A stretch of 64,000 nucleotides of DNA from the NCBI RefSeq assembly GCF_900115205.1, contig NZ_FOYQ01000002.1, forward strand, positions 868,001 through 932,000, given 5' to 3'. The stretch comes from Robiginitalea myxolifaciens (GTDB lineage: Bacteria > Bacteroidota > Bacteroidia > Flavobacteriales > Flavobacteriaceae). Under the pieces are notes generated by a model. That model was not told the DNA's origin, did no database searches, and worked only from the letters and a program-made list of their open reading frames with translations. The first letter of the stretch is position 1, and the number at the start of each line of letters is the position of its first letter. The translations under genes and the position numbers were made by a program. Below, one piece after another: positions 7,094 to 18,271 of this stretch.

Positions 7094-8398
7094 ATGGAAA
7101 ATCAACAATTGCTGGACATTGCCCAAGAGTTTGGAGCCCCTGTTTATGTCTATGATGCTGGTAAAATCCAGTCGCAATACAACCGCCTGACCGAAGCCTT
7201 TAGCAGTGTACCCCGTTTAAAACTAAACTACGCCGCAAAAGCGCTTTCGAACCTCTCCGTCCTGCGTTATTTAAAAAGCCTGGGGAGCGGCCTGGACACC
7301 GTGTCGATTCAGGAAGTACAATTGGGCCTGCGGGCAGGTTTTAATCCGGAAGACATTATCTACACGCCCAATGGAGTAAGTCTGGAAGAAATTGAGCAGG
7401 CTGCTGCCCTTGGGGTCCAGATCAATATCGACAACCTCTCTATATTGGAGCAGTTCGGGCATTTGCATCCAAAAACTCCTGTTTGCATACGTATTAATCC
7501 GCATGTTATGGCTGGTGGAAATTCCAATATTTCCGTGGGCCATATCGATTCAAAATTTGGGATTAGTATCCATCAGATTCCGCATTTGCTAAGAATTGTT
7601 GAACTCACCGGGATGCATGTCAATGGTATCCACATGCACACGGGAAGTGATATCCTCGATATCGATGTATTCCTCTATGCCTCTGAAATCCTTTTCGATA
7701 CCGCTAAGCACTTCAAGGAGCTGGAATTTATTGATTTCGGAAGCGGATTTAAGGTACCCTACAAAGAGAACGATATCCAAACAAATGTAGGGGAACTGGG
7801 TCAGAAACTCGGCGGACGTTTTAACGCATTCTGCGAGGAGTACGGTCGACCGCTGACGCTCTCCTTTGAGCCCGGGAAGTTTCTCGTAAGCGAAGCGGGG
7901 TATTTCCTGGCCCGGGTTAACGTGGTCAAGCAAACTACTTCCACCGTCTTTGCAGGTATCGATTCAGGATTCAACCACCTGATCCGCCCGATGCTCTATG
8001 GCTCCCAACACGAGATTCATAACCTCTCCAACCCGGAAGGAAAGGAGCGGTATTACTCCGTTGTTGGGTATATTTGTGAAACAGACACCTTTGGCAGCAA
8101 CCGGCGGATCCGGGAAATCTCAGAAGGAGATATCCTGTGCTTCCGCAATGCAGGGGCGTACTGCTTTACCATGGCCAGCAATTACAATTCGCGATACAGA
8201 CCCGCGGAAGTATTGTGGTTGGATGGAAAAGCCCATTTGATTCGCGAGCGGGAGACCTTTGAGGATTTGTTACGAGGGCAAGTCGAAGTTCCCGATTTAT
8301 TTGAGGCAAAACCTGCAGCACCCGTAGGAGGCGCACAGCAAACAAATGGCAATCGGCCCAAGGGAAACCTTAAAATAAAATCAGCTGCCGAACGTTAG
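7094..8398 (+). CDS. lysA: Diaminopimelate decarboxylase
   Basis: Makes L-lysine from meso-diaminopimelate, the last step of lysine synthesis, with PLP as cofactor. The 434 residues form the fold-III PLP barrel. The Schiff-base lysine is K49 in NYAAKALSN. Later come HMHTGSDI, the FEPGKFLVSEAG phosphate loop (lysine where many relatives have arginine) and the C-terminal GAYCFTMASNYNSRYRPAEVL segment, whose Tyr and Arg contact the substrate. A low-complexity tail of about 35 residues follows the enzyme core. The next gene starts 55 bases after the stop and may be cotranscribed. Confidence 0.96.
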   Translation: MENQQLLDIAQEFGAPVYVYDAGKIQSQYNRLTEAFSSVPRLKLNYAAKALSNLSVLRYLKSLGSGLDTVSIQEVQLGLRAGFNPEDIIYTPNGVSLEEIEQAAALGVQINIDNLSILEQFGHLHPKTPVCIRINPHVMAGGNSNISVGHIDSKFGISIHQIPHLLRIVELTGMHVNGIHMHTGSDILDIDVFLYASEILFDTAKHFKELEFIDFGSGFKVPYKENDIQTNVGELGQKLGGRFNAFCEEYGRPLTLSFEPGKFLVSEAGYFLARVNVVKQTTSTVFAGIDSGFNHLIRPMLYGSQHEIHNLSNPEGKERYYSVVGYICETDTFGSNRRIREISEGDILCFRNAGAYCFTMASNYNSRYRPAEVLWLDGKAHLIRERETFEDLLRGQVEVPDLFEAKPAAPVGGAQQTNGNRPKGNLKIKSAAER

Positions 8399-8452
8399 GA
8401 TTTTATGGAGTTGCGTACTAATATTCGCCTCCAATCCATTAGGCAATTGGTT

Positions 8453-8971
8453 ATGACAAAAAAAATACACTTTTTAGGACTCATTTTATTCCTCCTGGTC
8501 GGTACTTCCATGCAGGCTCAGGAAGTAGACTGGTTGAGCTGGGACGAGGCTGTGGCCAAGGCCCAATCGGACAGTGATCCCAAGAAGGTATTTATTGATG
8601 TTTACACCGATTGGTGCGGTTGGTGCAAGCGAATGGATGCCGACACCTTCCAGAATCCTGAAGTAGCCGCCTATATGAATGCCAATTTCTACATGGTTAA
8701 ATTGGATGGCGAGCAAAAAGAACCGATTGAATTTAATGGGAAGACCTATAATTTTGTCCCTCAGGGACGGCGCGGTTACCACGAATTGGCCGCCGCCCTA
8801 CTGCAGGGCAGACTGAGCTACCCTACGGTTGTTTTTCTGGATGAAAACCTGAAAATGCTTTCGCCTGTTCCGGGTTATCAAAAACCAGACGCCTTTTTGA
8901 AGATTGCCCAGTACTTCGGCAATAATATCTACAAAGATCAGGACTGGCAATCCTATAGCCAGAGTAAATAA
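8453..8971 (+). CDS. Periplasmic thioredoxin-like protein (WCGWC)
   Basis: A 172-residue protein from MTKKIHFLGL, with a signal peptide ending near MQAQ. The in-frame ATG at 8405 would put 16 charged residues before the signal peptide and is rejected. The domain is a thioredoxin fold with the redox pair in TDWCGWCKRMD, a set-up shared with DUF255-like and DsbD-C-like reductases. The SYPTVVFLDE segment holds the cis-proline. It probably reduces or isomerises disulfides in the periplasm; the partner is unknown. It is convergent with guaB. Confidence 0.88.
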   Translation: MTKKIHFLGLILFLLVGTSMQAQEVDWLSWDEAVAKAQSDSDPKKVFIDVYTDWCGWCKRMDADTFQNPEVAAYMNANFYMVKLDGEQKEPIEFNGKTYNFVPQGRRGYHELAAALLQGRLSYPTVVFLDENLKMLSPVPGYQKPDAFLKIAQYFGNNIYKDQDWQSYSQSK

Positions 8972-9009
8972 TCCGGCTGCTATCCTAGTTTAAATTGCTG
9001 AAACTCGGA

Positions 9010-10494
<1,485 letters not shown>

Positions 10495-10505
10495 TTAATT
10501 GCGTG

Positions 10506-10513
10506 CAAATATA
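10506..10513 (-). promoter_or_regulatory. -7 box of the guaB promoter
   Basis: TATATTTG on the minus strand, 24 bases before the guaB ATG. No -33 TTG is seen. Confidence 0.5.
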
Positions 10514-10652
10514 CTACATAAATTCTTGGCAGCATGCTCCATGAGCCGCCTTAAAATTAACGTAAGGTCACCGACGGGAAAAAAGTGTTCCACTCCAATG
10601 CTAACGAAACCAATCCCTTAGGTGAATTTATTTTTAATTATTCTAAATAAAC

Positions 10653-10683
10653 TTGGATATCGCATCAGGAGCACATAGTTTTG
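10653..10683 (+). promoter_or_regulatory. Promoter of the TonB-dependent receptor gene
   Basis: TTG (10653-10655), a 20-base gap, then TAGTTTTG (10676-10683) fit the Bacteroidota housekeeping consensus TTG / TAnnTTTG. The possible TTG start at 10681 lies inside the -7 box and cannot be in the message, which fixes the start at ATG 10729. Confidence 0.7.
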
Positions 10684-10728
10684 CGGGGTCGATTTTATTT
10701 TTATTCAGTCTTAATTACAGCAAGCCTA

Positions 10729-12990
10729 ATGCCGTTCCCTTCCAACAAACTGACCCGTCTGCAAACTGCTATCTTCCTTTCACTGGCGTTTATATACCTG
10801 CTTTCTTCTCAAGCCATACAGGCACAGGACAAAGACTCCCTTCCACCCCTGCCCGTCGTCAATCTCAATGAGGTTGTTTTGGAAGCCAAGGTAATTTTCG
10901 GAAGCAAATTCGAAGCGAAAAACCGCACCGGTTCCTCCTATTATATCAGTCCTGAAGAGATCCAACGCTTTAACTATACCGACGTGACGCGTACCCTGCG
11001 CGCTGTCCCCGGGGTTAACGTTTACGAAGAAGACGGCTTTGGATTACGCCCAAACATAAGTCTGCGAGGCACCTCTCCGGAACGCAGCGCCAAAATCACC
11101 GTAATGGAGGATGGTGTACTCATTGCCCCGGCTCCCTACAGTGCCCCGGCGGCCTATTACTTCCCCACTATCGCCCGGATGCAGGCCGTTGAAATCCTGA
11201 AGGGAAGCAGCCAGGTACAATTTGGCCCCTACACTACCGGAGGTGCAATTAACATGATCACCACCGAGGTTCCCGATCAATTCGGGGCTATGCTCAATGC
11301 GAGTTATGGTAGTTTTCAAAGCAGCAGGCTCCATACCCAACTGGGGGATAGCCGAAAGTATTTTGGGTATTCTGTAGAATACCTCAACTATAATTCCAAC
11401 GGTTTTAAAAACCTGGACAACGGCGGAGACACCGGCTTTGATAAGAACGACCTTGTGGCCAAGTTTCGCCTGAACATTAATCCCGACGGTAAAACCAAAC
11501 AAGCCCTGGAGCTTAAATTGCAGTATTCTGATGAAAGTTCGGATGAAACCTATTTAGGGCTGAGTCAAGAGGATTTTGAGGCCGATCCTTTCCGCAGGTA
11601 TGCCTCTTCGGCCGAGGACCTGATGGAAACCGAACACAGCCAGATTGCCCTCACCCACGTTCTGGATTTTAGCCAGTATTTCCGGATCACAACCACGGCA
11701 TACCGAAACAATTTCAAGCGAAACTGGTACAAGCTCAATGACCTGACCCTTAATGGGGAGCGCGTCGGGATTGCATCCATCCTGGAGGATCCCGCAGCTT
11801 TTCCGGCCTTTTACGATGTGGTTCGCGGCGATGTCGATAGCCCGAATGATGCGCTTGCTTTAAAAAACAATAACCGCGAATATCTGAGCACCGGGGTACA
11901 GACCAAGCTCGATCTGCACTGGGCAGGTGAAAAAACCTTTCACGATGTTGAAGTGGGGATACGCTATCACTATGACGAAGAGGATCGCTTTCAGTGGGTC
12001 GACGACTATGCCCTGGTCGATGGCGTGATGAACCTGACCACAGCGGGTATTCCCGGAACCGACGCCAACCGAATCAGCGACGCTACGGCCCTGGCCACTT
12101 TCGCCATGTACAAAATTAAAACCGGTAATTTAACCCTGAGCCCCGGAGTCCGTTATGAGAACATCCGATTGGGAAGGGTGAATTATGGAAGCAGCGATCC
12201 GGAGCGAACCGGCGCAAACCTCAGCGAGCGGGAAAACCGTGTCGATGTCTTTATCCCTGGCGTCGGATTCAATTATAACTTTGAAAGACTTTCTGTGTTC
12301 GGGGGAATCCATAAAGGATTTTCTCCTCCCGGAAATCAGGAAGGACAGGTTCCGGAAGAAAGTATCAATTATGAGTTGGGTACCCGTTTCGGATTCGGTG
12401 GCTTAAGTGGAGAGGTGGTAGCCTTTTTCAACGACTACAGCAACTTGTTGGGAAGCGATTTAGCCGCAACCGGGGGTACCGGATCCCTGGACCAGTTCAA
12501 TGCCGGTGAAGTTAATGTCGGCGGGCTGGAGTTATTGCTGAATTACGATTTACTGGCAAACAATTCCAAATACCGCTTGCCCATCACCTTTGCCTATACC
12601 TTTACGGACACCGAATTTCAGAACGCCTTTGGTAGTGATGAGGACCTCTGGGGAGAAGTGGCAGCGGGCGATGAATTGCCCTATATTTCCCGCCATCAAT
12701 GGAATGCGGGGATCAGCTTCGAACACGATCGTTATGCCTTGAACTTCAATGCGCGGTATGCAGGGGCTTTCAGAACGCAGGCAGGAAGCGGCCCCATTCC
12801 TTCCGACGAAGAAGTCGCCAGTAATTTCGTGCTGGATTTTGGTGGAAAATACCTCCTGAACGAACACATCAGCCTTACGGCCAATGTCATTAACCTGCTC
12901 GATGAAACCTATGCCGTTGCCCGTGTCCCAGCCGGATTGCGACCAGGTCATCCGTTTGGGATCTATGCCGGAATAGCCCTGAGGTATTAG
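10729..12990 (+). CDS. TonB-dependent receptor, FecA-like
   Basis: An outer-membrane, TonB-energised importer of 753 residues with a signal peptide ending near IQAQ. The plug (about residues 45-170) has NEVVLEAKV, a possible TonB-box region, then RPNISLRGTSPERSAKITVMEDG split over two strands, and GPYTTGGAINMIT. The barrel ends with HPFGIYAGIALRY, whose C-terminal aromatic residue is typical for Bam-dependent insertion. The plug resembles Fe(III)-dicitrate receptors, so a ferric chelate is the likely cargo, but no siderophore genes or FecIR pair are nearby. It lacks the carboxypeptidase-like N-terminal domain of SusC proteins. Confidence 0.92.
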   Translation: MPFPSNKLTRLQTAIFLSLAFIYLLSSQAIQAQDKDSLPPLPVVNLNEVVLEAKVIFGSKFEAKNRTGSSYYISPEEIQRFNYTDVTRTLRAVPGVNVYEEDGFGLRPNISLRGTSPERSAKITVMEDGVLIAPAPYSAPAAYYFPTIARMQAVEILKGSSQVQFGPYTTGGAINMITTEVPDQFGAMLNASYGSFQSSRLHTQLGDSRKYFGYSVEYLNYNSNGFKNLDNGGDTGFDKNDLVAKFRLNINPDGKTKQALELKLQYSDESSDETYLGLSQEDFEADPFRRYASSAEDLMETEHSQIALTHVLDFSQYFRITTTAYRNNFKRNWYKLNDLTLNGERVGIASILEDPAAFPAFYDVVRGDVDSPNDALALKNNNREYLSTGVQTKLDLHWAGEKTFHDVEVGIRYHYDEEDRFQWVDDYALVDGVMNLTTAGIPGTDANRISDATALATFAMYKIKTGNLTLSPGVRYENIRLGRVNYGSSDPERTGANLSERENRVDVFIPGVGFNYNFERLSVFGGIHKGFSPPGNQEGQVPEESINYELGTRFGFGGLSGEVVAFFNDYSNLLGSDLAATGGTGSLDQFNAGEVNVGGLELLLNYDLLANNSKYRLPITFAYTFTDTEFQNAFGSDEDLWGEVAAGDELPYISRHQWNAGISFEHDRYALNFNARYAGAFRTQAGSGPIPSDEEVASNFVLDFGGKYLLNEHISLTANVINLLDETYAVARVPAGLRPGHPFGIYAGIALRY

Positions 12991-13042
12991 TGATCGTTTG
13001 GTTTGGATTTTAACAGCCGGGGTTCAGGTGCAGCGGGTTTTG

Positions 13043-13909
13043 CTAAGCGTATTTGCCAAAGAGTTCGGAAGCCTTGTTGTAGGCAGCTTCAAAAGCCATC
13101 CAGCGCACCCCGGTTTCGGCCTTTTGGGAAGTAAAATAAGAGAGCATTTTTTCGGTAGGCATATTCCCGGTAAGGTCGTCCTTGGCCATAGGACATCCTC
13201 CAAATCCCTGTACCGCTCCGTCGAAACGACGGCAGCCACCGCGATACGCAGCGTCGACCTTTTCGTGCCAGCTACTGGGATGTGTATGCAGGTGGGCTCC
13301 GAATTCCACCTCAGGATGCTCAGGTATAAGCGTGTTGAACAAAGGATAAATCGTGGCTTCTGTGGACGTTCCCACCGTATCGGAGAGGGATAAAATACGA
13401 ACACCCATACCCACCAATTTATGGGTCCATTCCGACACAATCTCCGGACTCCAGGGATCGCCATAGGGATTCCCGAACCCCATGGAAATATAAACGACCA
13501 CTTCCTTGTCATGTGCATTGGCTAGTTCCAAGATGTTTTTAAGTACTTCCACGGACTGGTCAATAGTCTTGTGCGTATTCCGCATCTGGAAGTTCTCAGA
13601 AATGGAAAAAGGATATCCCAGGTACTTAATTTGCGGAAAGCCCACCGCGGCCTGAGCCCCTCTGAGGTTGGCTACAATGGCCAGTAATTTGGTGGAAGTT
13701 CGGCTCAGGTCCAGTTTGTTCAATACTTCGGCAGTATCTGCCATCTGAGGAATGGCTCTGGGGGAAACAAAACTCCCGAAGTCGAGGGTGTCAAAATCAC
13801 AACCAAGCAACGCCTGCAGGTACCGCGCTTTTTCTACAGTGGGAATCTGCATCTTGATCCCCTGCATGGCATCCCGCGGACATTCAATGATTTTGACTTT
13901 CTCTGCCAT
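13043..13909 (-). CDS. mvaB: Hydroxymethylglutaryl-CoA lyase
   Basis: Cleaves HMG-CoA to acetoacetate and acetyl-CoA, the last step of leucine breakdown. The 288 residues form a DRE-TIM metallolyase barrel. It starts with KIIECPRDAMQG, whose ECPRD holds the catalytic Arg and metal Asp. HLHTHPSSW carries metal-binding histidines, and FGGCPMAKDDLTGNMPTE is the flexible cysteine loop typical of this lyase. The other leucine-degradation genes are not adjacent. The gene lies 11 bases downstream of pyrD on the same strand, so it may be cotranscribed with it. Confidence 0.95.
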   Translation of the reverse strand: MAEKVKIIECPRDAMQGIKMQIPTVEKARYLQALLGCDFDTLDFGSFVSPRAIPQMADTAEVLNKLDLSRTSTKLLAIVANLRGAQAAVGFPQIKYLGYPFSISENFQMRNTHKTIDQSVEVLKNILELANAHDKEVVVYISMGFGNPYGDPWSPEIVSEWTHKLVGMGVRILSLSDTVGTSTEATIYPLFNTLIPEHPEVEFGAHLHTHPSSWHEKVDAAYRGGCRRFDGAVQGFGGCPMAKDDLTGNMPTEKMLSYFTSQKAETGVRWMAFEAAYNKASELFGKYA

Positions 13910-13920
13910 TGGGAAGGTGC

Positions 13921-14958
13921 TTACTTCTTGTTGAGGATTGCTCGGTTTATCCTGCGGATCAAGGCCGGGCCTTCATAGACAAAGCCTGTATAAAGCTGCA
14001 CGAGCGAAGCTCCCGCTTCTATCTTTTCCAGAGCGTCTTCCGCGCTGTGGATGCCTCCTACTCCGATAACCGGAAAGGCGTTGTCACTTTCCTGGACCAA
14101 AAACCGAATAACTTCTGTAGCTCGCTCCCGCAAGGGTAAGCCACTGAGACCTCCAGCCTCATTTACGATTGCAGGATCGCTTGCGAGTCCTTCACGGCTT
14201 ATGGTCGTATTTGTGGCAATTACCCCGTCGATCCGGGTTTCTTTTACAATTTCGATAATGTCCCGTAATTGGTCGTCGGTCAGGTCAGGCGCGATCTTTA
14301 AAAGCAAGGGCCTGGTTTTCAAATTGTGTTCCCGAGCTATTGCCGTGTTAGCCTCCATGAGGGTGTTCAATAAACGGGTAAGGGGTTCCCGCTCCTGTAG
14401 TTCCCGTAATCCCGGGGTATTCGGGGAACTGACATTAACTACAAAATAGTCTACCAAAGGAAACAGCTGGGTGAAACACTTCAGGTAATCATCGACCGCC
14501 TCCTCGTTGGGGGTAACTTTGTTCTTACCAATATTTCCACCGATAAGCACCTGTCCTTTGCGCTGCAAACGGATAGCCGCCGCCGCAACACCCTGGTTAT
14601 TGAATCCCATACGGTTTATGATACCACTATCCTTCTTTAAGCGAAACAGCCGCTTTTTGGGATTTCCGGGCTGGGGTTTGGGGGTCAGGGTCCCTATCTC
14701 GATAAAGCCAAATCCAAAACTCGATAATTCCCGGAAACATCGGGCGTCTTTATCGAAACCTGCGGCAAGCCCTACGGGATTCGGGAACTTCAGTCCAAAA
14801 ACCTCCCGCTCCAATTCCGGTTTGTTCAATTGATATCTCCACCGGATAACAGGCCCCAGACCGAGCCGGTGCATCAGGCGTATTGCGCTAAAAGAAAGGT
14901 AGTGAACCCGCTCCGGATCGAGCAGGAATAGCAAGGGTCTTAGCAGGAGTTTATACAT
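13921..14958 (-). CDS. pyrD: Dihydroorotate dehydrogenase (quinone)
   Basis: Class 2, membrane-associated flavoenzyme that oxidises dihydroorotate to orotate and passes electrons to quinone in pyrimidine synthesis. The 345 residues are usual. The N-terminal helices (residues 1-40) form the membrane-binding, quinone-entry part. [14 protein letters not shown] carries the catalytic serine. [11 protein letters not shown] and the [15 protein letters not shown] phosphate loop bind substrate and FMN. It is followed closely by the HMG-CoA lyase gene. Confidence 0.97.
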   Translation of the reverse strand: MYKLLLRPLLFLLDPERVHYLSFSAIRLMHRLGLGPVIRWRYQLNKPELEREVFGLKFPNPVGLAAGFDKDARCFRELSSFGFGFIEIGTLTPKPQPGNPKKRLFRLKKDSGIINRMGFNNQGVAAAAIRLQRKGQVLIGGNIGKNKVTPNEEAVDDYLKCFTQLFPLVDYFVVNVSSPNTPGLRELQEREPLTRLLNTLMEANTAIAREHNLKTRPLLLKIAPDLTDDQLRDIIEIVKETRIDGVIATNTTISREGLASDPAIVNEAGGLSGLPLRERATEVIRFLVQESDNAFPVIGVGGIHSAEDALEKIEAGASLVQLYTGFVYEGPALIRRINRAILNKK

Positions 14959-14985
14959 CCGCCGGTTTTACGACAAAAGTACAAA

Positions 14986-15468
14986 TTATCCCCGGTTGGG
15001 AGCTACTGAATCCTTTGGCGTTTCTTTGGGTTTTCCCGGGTCTACTTCGACCGAGGGCGGCAGGGGATTGCGCACGGCCTCCCGGCATAATTGCAGGTAA
15101 AGTGCATATTGCTTCTGGTTGAAAGTTCCCAGCAATAGTTGATCGTAACTCTTGGCATTAGCCACCATGGCATCCCGTATTTTCCCGTATTTGTTTCCCA
15201 GGGCTTCCAATTCATCGAGGGTGTTTTGAGGATGCTCGTCGAGCAATGCCATGGCTTCCCTTTCGAGCGACTCATTAGATGCAGATAACTCAGCTTCCCA
15301 GGCGCGCATTTTTTGCGTTTGTTCGGCATTGAGCTGAAAAACCTGCCGAATAATCTCAGAGTCCTTTCCTCCCAGCCCCAGGGTGCAATCCTGACCCAGG
15401 AGACTAATACTGGATATCAGAAAAAAACTGGCACACAACAATCCATTAAAACCTGAAGCTCGATGCAT
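14986..15468 (-). CDS. Secreted helical protein of unknown function
   Basis: A 160-residue protein with an N-terminal signal peptide ending near LLGQ. The mature part is mostly helix (about residues 40-135), rich in Glu, Gln and Leu, with QVFQLNAEQTQKMRAWEAEL and a later NQKQYALYLQL. The pattern resembles periplasmic Spy/CpxP-like helical chaperones, but no clear LTxxQ pair is present, so this stays a suggestion. The tail is proline-rich and probably disordered. It lies 27 bases upstream of pyrD on the same strand. Confidence 0.75.
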   Translation of the reverse strand: MHRASGFNGLLCASFFLISSISLLGQDCTLGLGGKDSEIIRQVFQLNAEQTQKMRAWEAELSASNESLEREAMALLDEHPQNTLDELEALGNKYGKIRDAMVANAKSYDQLLLGTFNQKQYALYLQLCREAVRNPLPPSVEVDPGKPKETPKDSVAPNRG

Positions 15469-15545
15469 TATTTGTAATTTGCAGGGGTTCCAAAAATGAA
15501 AACTCGGATTTGGGACCTTTAGTATTTTATTAGTTCCAAAGATAT

Positions 15546-16799
15546 ATGAAAGATCTGCTCGGGCGTTTTCTACGCTACGTCCGCATTCATACTACCAGTG
15601 ATCCTAATTCGGCTTCTTGTCCCAGTACAGATTGGCAATGGGATCTGGCGCGATTACTCGAGAAAGAATTGAAAGCCCTGGGGATGGAGGAAGTTTCCCT
15701 GGACGCTAACGGTTACCTGACGGCTACCTTACCAGCTAATGTTCCGCATCCCGTTCCCGTTATCGGATTTATTTCCCATTACGATACCAGCCCGGACTAC
15801 AGTGGCAAAGGGGTAAACCCAAGGGTCATAGAAAACTACGACGGAAGCGATATTATACTGCATCCGGAAACCCAACGCGTCCTGTCGCCAAAGGACTTTC
15901 CGGAGCTGCTGGCATATAAGGGCCAACAACTGGTTGTGACCGACGGGACTACCTTGTTGGGCGCGGATGATAAAGCCGGGGTTGCCGAAATAGTGACCGC
16001 GATGGATTGGTTAATTCAAAACCCGGAAATTCCACACGGAAAAATCCGTATCTGTTTTACCCCGGACGAGGAAATCGGTAGGGGCGCGCATCTGTTCGAT
16101 GTAGAAGCCTTTGGAGCTGCCTGGGCCTATACCCTGGACGGGAGCCAGATCGGGGAGTTAGAGTACGAGAATTTCAATGCAGCGGGTGCCCGGATCGAAG
16201 TTACCGGCAAGAGCGTTCACCCCGGTTATGCAAAAGGTAAAATGATAAACGCCGGGCGGGTTTTGCAACAAATGCTCAATGGCCTTCCCCAGCGCGAAGT
16301 ACCGGAGCACACTTCCGGGAGGGAGGGCTTTTTTCATGTACAGGAGTTTCAGGCAACTATAGAAAAGGCTACGGCCCGACTGCTGATCAGAGACCATGAC
16401 CGGGAATCTTTTGAAAACCGAAAGAGTCGTCTAGAAGCTATAGTAGCTAGTCACAAGGAAGCTACCGGTGCCGGTATTGTTTTGGAAATCGAAGATCAAT
16501 ACTACAACATGAAGGAAAAGATCATGCCTGTGTTTCCCATTGTTGAAGTCGCAGAGGAAGCTATGGAGGCCTGTGGGGTAAAACCGATTATTAAACCTAT
16601 TCGCGGGGGCACCGATGGCTCACAACTGAGTTTTATGGGCCTGCCTTGCCCCAATATCTTCGCAGGGGGACATAATTTCCACGGTCCCTATGAATACGTT
16701 CCGGTTGAGAGTATGCAGAAGGCAGTTGAAGTTGTAGTTAAAATTTGCGAACTTACTGCTGCAAAAGATCCTTCATCGTGGAAAAAGCAGAAAAAATAG
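15546..16799 (+). CDS. pepT: Peptidase T (tripeptide aminopeptidase)
   Basis: M20 dizinc aminopeptidase that removes the N-terminal residue of tripeptides in the cytoplasm. The 417 residues match the family. Metal and catalytic motifs are SHYDTSPDYSG (His, Asp), GADDKAGVAEI (bridging Asp), TPDEEIGRGA (catalytic Glu pair), YTLDGSQIGELEYENFNAA (Asp) and GGHNFHGPYEYVP (final His). GGTDGSQLSFMGLPCPN is the family's substrate loop. The following gene overlaps its end. Confidence 0.97.
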   Translation: MKDLLGRFLRYVRIHTTSDPNSASCPSTDWQWDLARLLEKELKALGMEEVSLDANGYLTATLPANVPHPVPVIGFISHYDTSPDYSGKGVNPRVIENYDGSDIILHPETQRVLSPKDFPELLAYKGQQLVVTDGTTLLGADDKAGVAEIVTAMDWLIQNPEIPHGKIRICFTPDEEIGRGAHLFDVEAFGAAWAYTLDGSQIGELEYENFNAAGARIEVTGKSVHPGYAKGKMINAGRVLQQMLNGLPQREVPEHTSGREGFFHVQEFQATIEKATARLLIRDHDRESFENRKSRLEAIVASHKEATGAGIVLEIEDQYYNMKEKIMPVFPIVEVAEEAMEACGVKPIIKPIRGGTDGSQLSFMGLPCPNIFAGGHNFHGPYEYVPVESMQKAVEVVVKICELTAAKDPSSWKKQKK

Positions 16800-17374
16800 C
16801 CGCTTACTTCGAAGCCGAGAGCCCTTTTCGGGAAGGCATTGCCCTCCTCCGGGAACGCGTCCTGGCAGCCGGGCTTGGCGAGGAGCTCAAATGGGGGGCG
16901 CCAGTTTATACCCTGGATGGACAAAATGTGCTGGGCATTATGCGCTTTAAACACCATTTTGGCATGTGGTTTTTTCAAGGGGTCTTCCTCAGTGATCCAC
17001 TCGGGGTGCTTGAGAATGCCCAGGAAGGCAAGACCAAGGCCATGCGCCATTGGAAGTTTACAGCCGTGACCGATATCAACCGAGCGCAACTAGATGCTTA
17101 TATCGCCGAATCCATCGAGAATACCCGTAAAGGTTTAAAAGTTGCTCCGGCCAAAAAATCTGCAAAAGCTAAACTGCCGCCAGAGCTTAAGAAAGCCCTG
17201 GAGGATCCGGAATTAAAACAAGCTTTTAGTGCACTTTCCCCTTACAAGCAGCGCGATTTTGCGGAATATGTGGCCACGGCCAAACAAGAGGCGACCAAGG
17301 CACGACGCCTTCAAAAAATATTACCCATGATTCGGGAGGGTATTGGCCTGAACGATAAATATCAAAAATCCTGA
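16778..17374 (+). CDS. YdeI / DUF1801-like protein
   Basis: A 198-residue cytoplasmic protein. The first 115 residues are a DUF1801 (SCP-like fold) domain with LKWGAPVYTLDGQNVLGI. The C-terminal part (from about residue 125) is the YdeI / OmpD-associated helical unit with LPPELKKALEDPELKQAFSAL and RRLQKILPMI. The start is uncertain. GTG at 16778 is chosen because it gives the usual EKAEKIAAYFE opening, and it overlaps the pepT stop by 22 bases. A TTG at 16745 would add 11 residues. Function is not established. Confidence 0.85.
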   Translation: MEKAEKIAAYFEAESPFREGIALLRERVLAAGLGEELKWGAPVYTLDGQNVLGIMRFKHHFGMWFFQGVFLSDPLGVLENAQEGKTKAMRHWKFTAVTDINRAQLDAYIAESIENTRKGLKVAPAKKSAKAKLPPELKKALEDPELKQAFSALSPYKQRDFAEYVATAKQEATKARRLQKILPMIREGIGLNDKYQKS

Positions 17375-17389
17375 TGCGGAAAGCACCAT

Positions 17390-17422
17390 AAAAAACGCCG
17401 GCTATTTGCCGGCGTTTTTTTT
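17390..17422. terminator. Bidirectional terminator
   Basis: CGCCGGC (17396-17402) pairs with GCCGGCG (17408-17414) around a TATTT loop, with an A run before and eight T after. It serves the YdeI-like gene on the + strand and yajC on the minus strand. Confidence 0.92.
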
Positions 17423-17444
17423 ATCGACGGGAGCCAAAAGCGTC

Positions 17445-17729
17445 CTATTTCGCAGGCGCATTCAGTTTTTTGCTCATTTCCATAGATATGGCAGAGCGAT
17501 CAAATTTGAGCCTTCCAGCCATAGTCTCCAGGATAAAGGAGGAATCTTTGTCGTTCAGGTCTACTACCTTACCGTGCAATCCGCTTTTGGTAATAACCTT
17601 ATCTCCTTTTTTCAAAGCCTCGACAAATTTCCGTTCGTCCTTCTGGCGTTTCATCTGCGGTCGGATAATGAAAAAATACGCGACAGCAAATATCAATATC
17701 ATAGGCAGGAATTGCCCCATCTCTCCCAT
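17445..17729 (-). CDS. yajC: Preprotein translocase subunit YajC
   Basis: Accessory inner-membrane subunit of the SecDF-YajC part of the Sec translocon. The 94 residues have one N-terminal membrane helix (FLPMILIFAVAYFFII), the RPQMKRQKDERKF segment, and a soluble domain with the GDKVITKSGLHGKV loop. Its length is normal. It follows the DUF1573 gene and nusB on the minus strand, an order seen in many Flavobacteriaceae. secD and secF are not present here. Confidence 0.96.
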   Translation of the reverse strand: MGEMGQFLPMILIFAVAYFFIIRPQMKRQKDERKFVEALKKGDKVITKSGLHGKVVDLNDKDSSFILETMAGRLKFDRSAISMEMSKKLNAPAK

Positions 17730-17763
17730 AGTACTCAGTTCTTAGGTTTGGTAAATACCTCTC

Positions 17764-18243
17764 TTATTGTGCGGTAGGACCAACTGCCGCCGTGCTTCCA
17801 GCAGGGGCAACAAATGCCTTAATGCGCAACATTTCAGATCCTTTGGCTGTATTGGCGCGAATGGTTACCGTTTTGGTTACCTGCCCGCTACCGGATCCAT
17901 TGAATTTAACTTTGATCTCTCCTTGTTCTCCCGGAGCGATTGGCGTATTCACAGGAGCATCAGGTACAGTACACCCACAGCTGGCTGAAGTGCTGGTGAT
18001 AATCAAAGGGGCGTTACCCGTATTGGTAAATGTAAAAGCTGTTTCCTGAGGCATTCCCTGGGTAATGGTACCAAAGTCGTGCTCAGCCTTGTCGAAAGTC
18101 ATAACCGCAACATTACGGGAAGCCTCATCCCGCTGGGCGGCAACTTCCATATTTGTAGCGTCGATTTTTTCAGAGGCCTTTTCCTTGCAGGAGGTCATAA
18201 ATGTCAGGGCGCAAAGTCCCAGAATCAAAGAAACTCTTTTCAT
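17764..18243 (-). CDS. DUF1573 lipoprotein
   Basis: A 159-residue protein with a lipoprotein signal (FMTSC). Residues 45-145 form a DUF1573 / Ig-like (ASPM-SPD-2-Hydin type) domain: KAEHDFGTITQG, FTNTGNAPLIITSTSASCGCT and GEQGEIKVKFNG. The SCGC pair is typical of the family in Bacteroidota. It probably sits on the periplasmic face of a membrane. The role is not known. Its neighbours nusB and yajC suggest an old conserved cluster more than a shared pathway. Confidence 0.92.
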   Translation of the reverse strand: MKRVSLILGLCALTFMTSCKEKASEKIDATNMEVAAQRDEASRNVAVMTFDKAEHDFGTITQGMPQETAFTFTNTGNAPLIITSTSASCGCTVPDAPVNTPIAPGEQGEIKVKFNGSGSGQVTKTVTIRANTAKGSEMLRIKAFVAPAGSTAAVGPTAQ

Positions 18244-18271
18244 TGTAATTGTTTTTTTAGCATGGATGGGT

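Noticed and set aside
10681-10728. TTG start for the TonB-dependent receptor gene
   Set aside because: It lies in the -7 box of a good promoter and would put 16 odd residues before the signal peptide.
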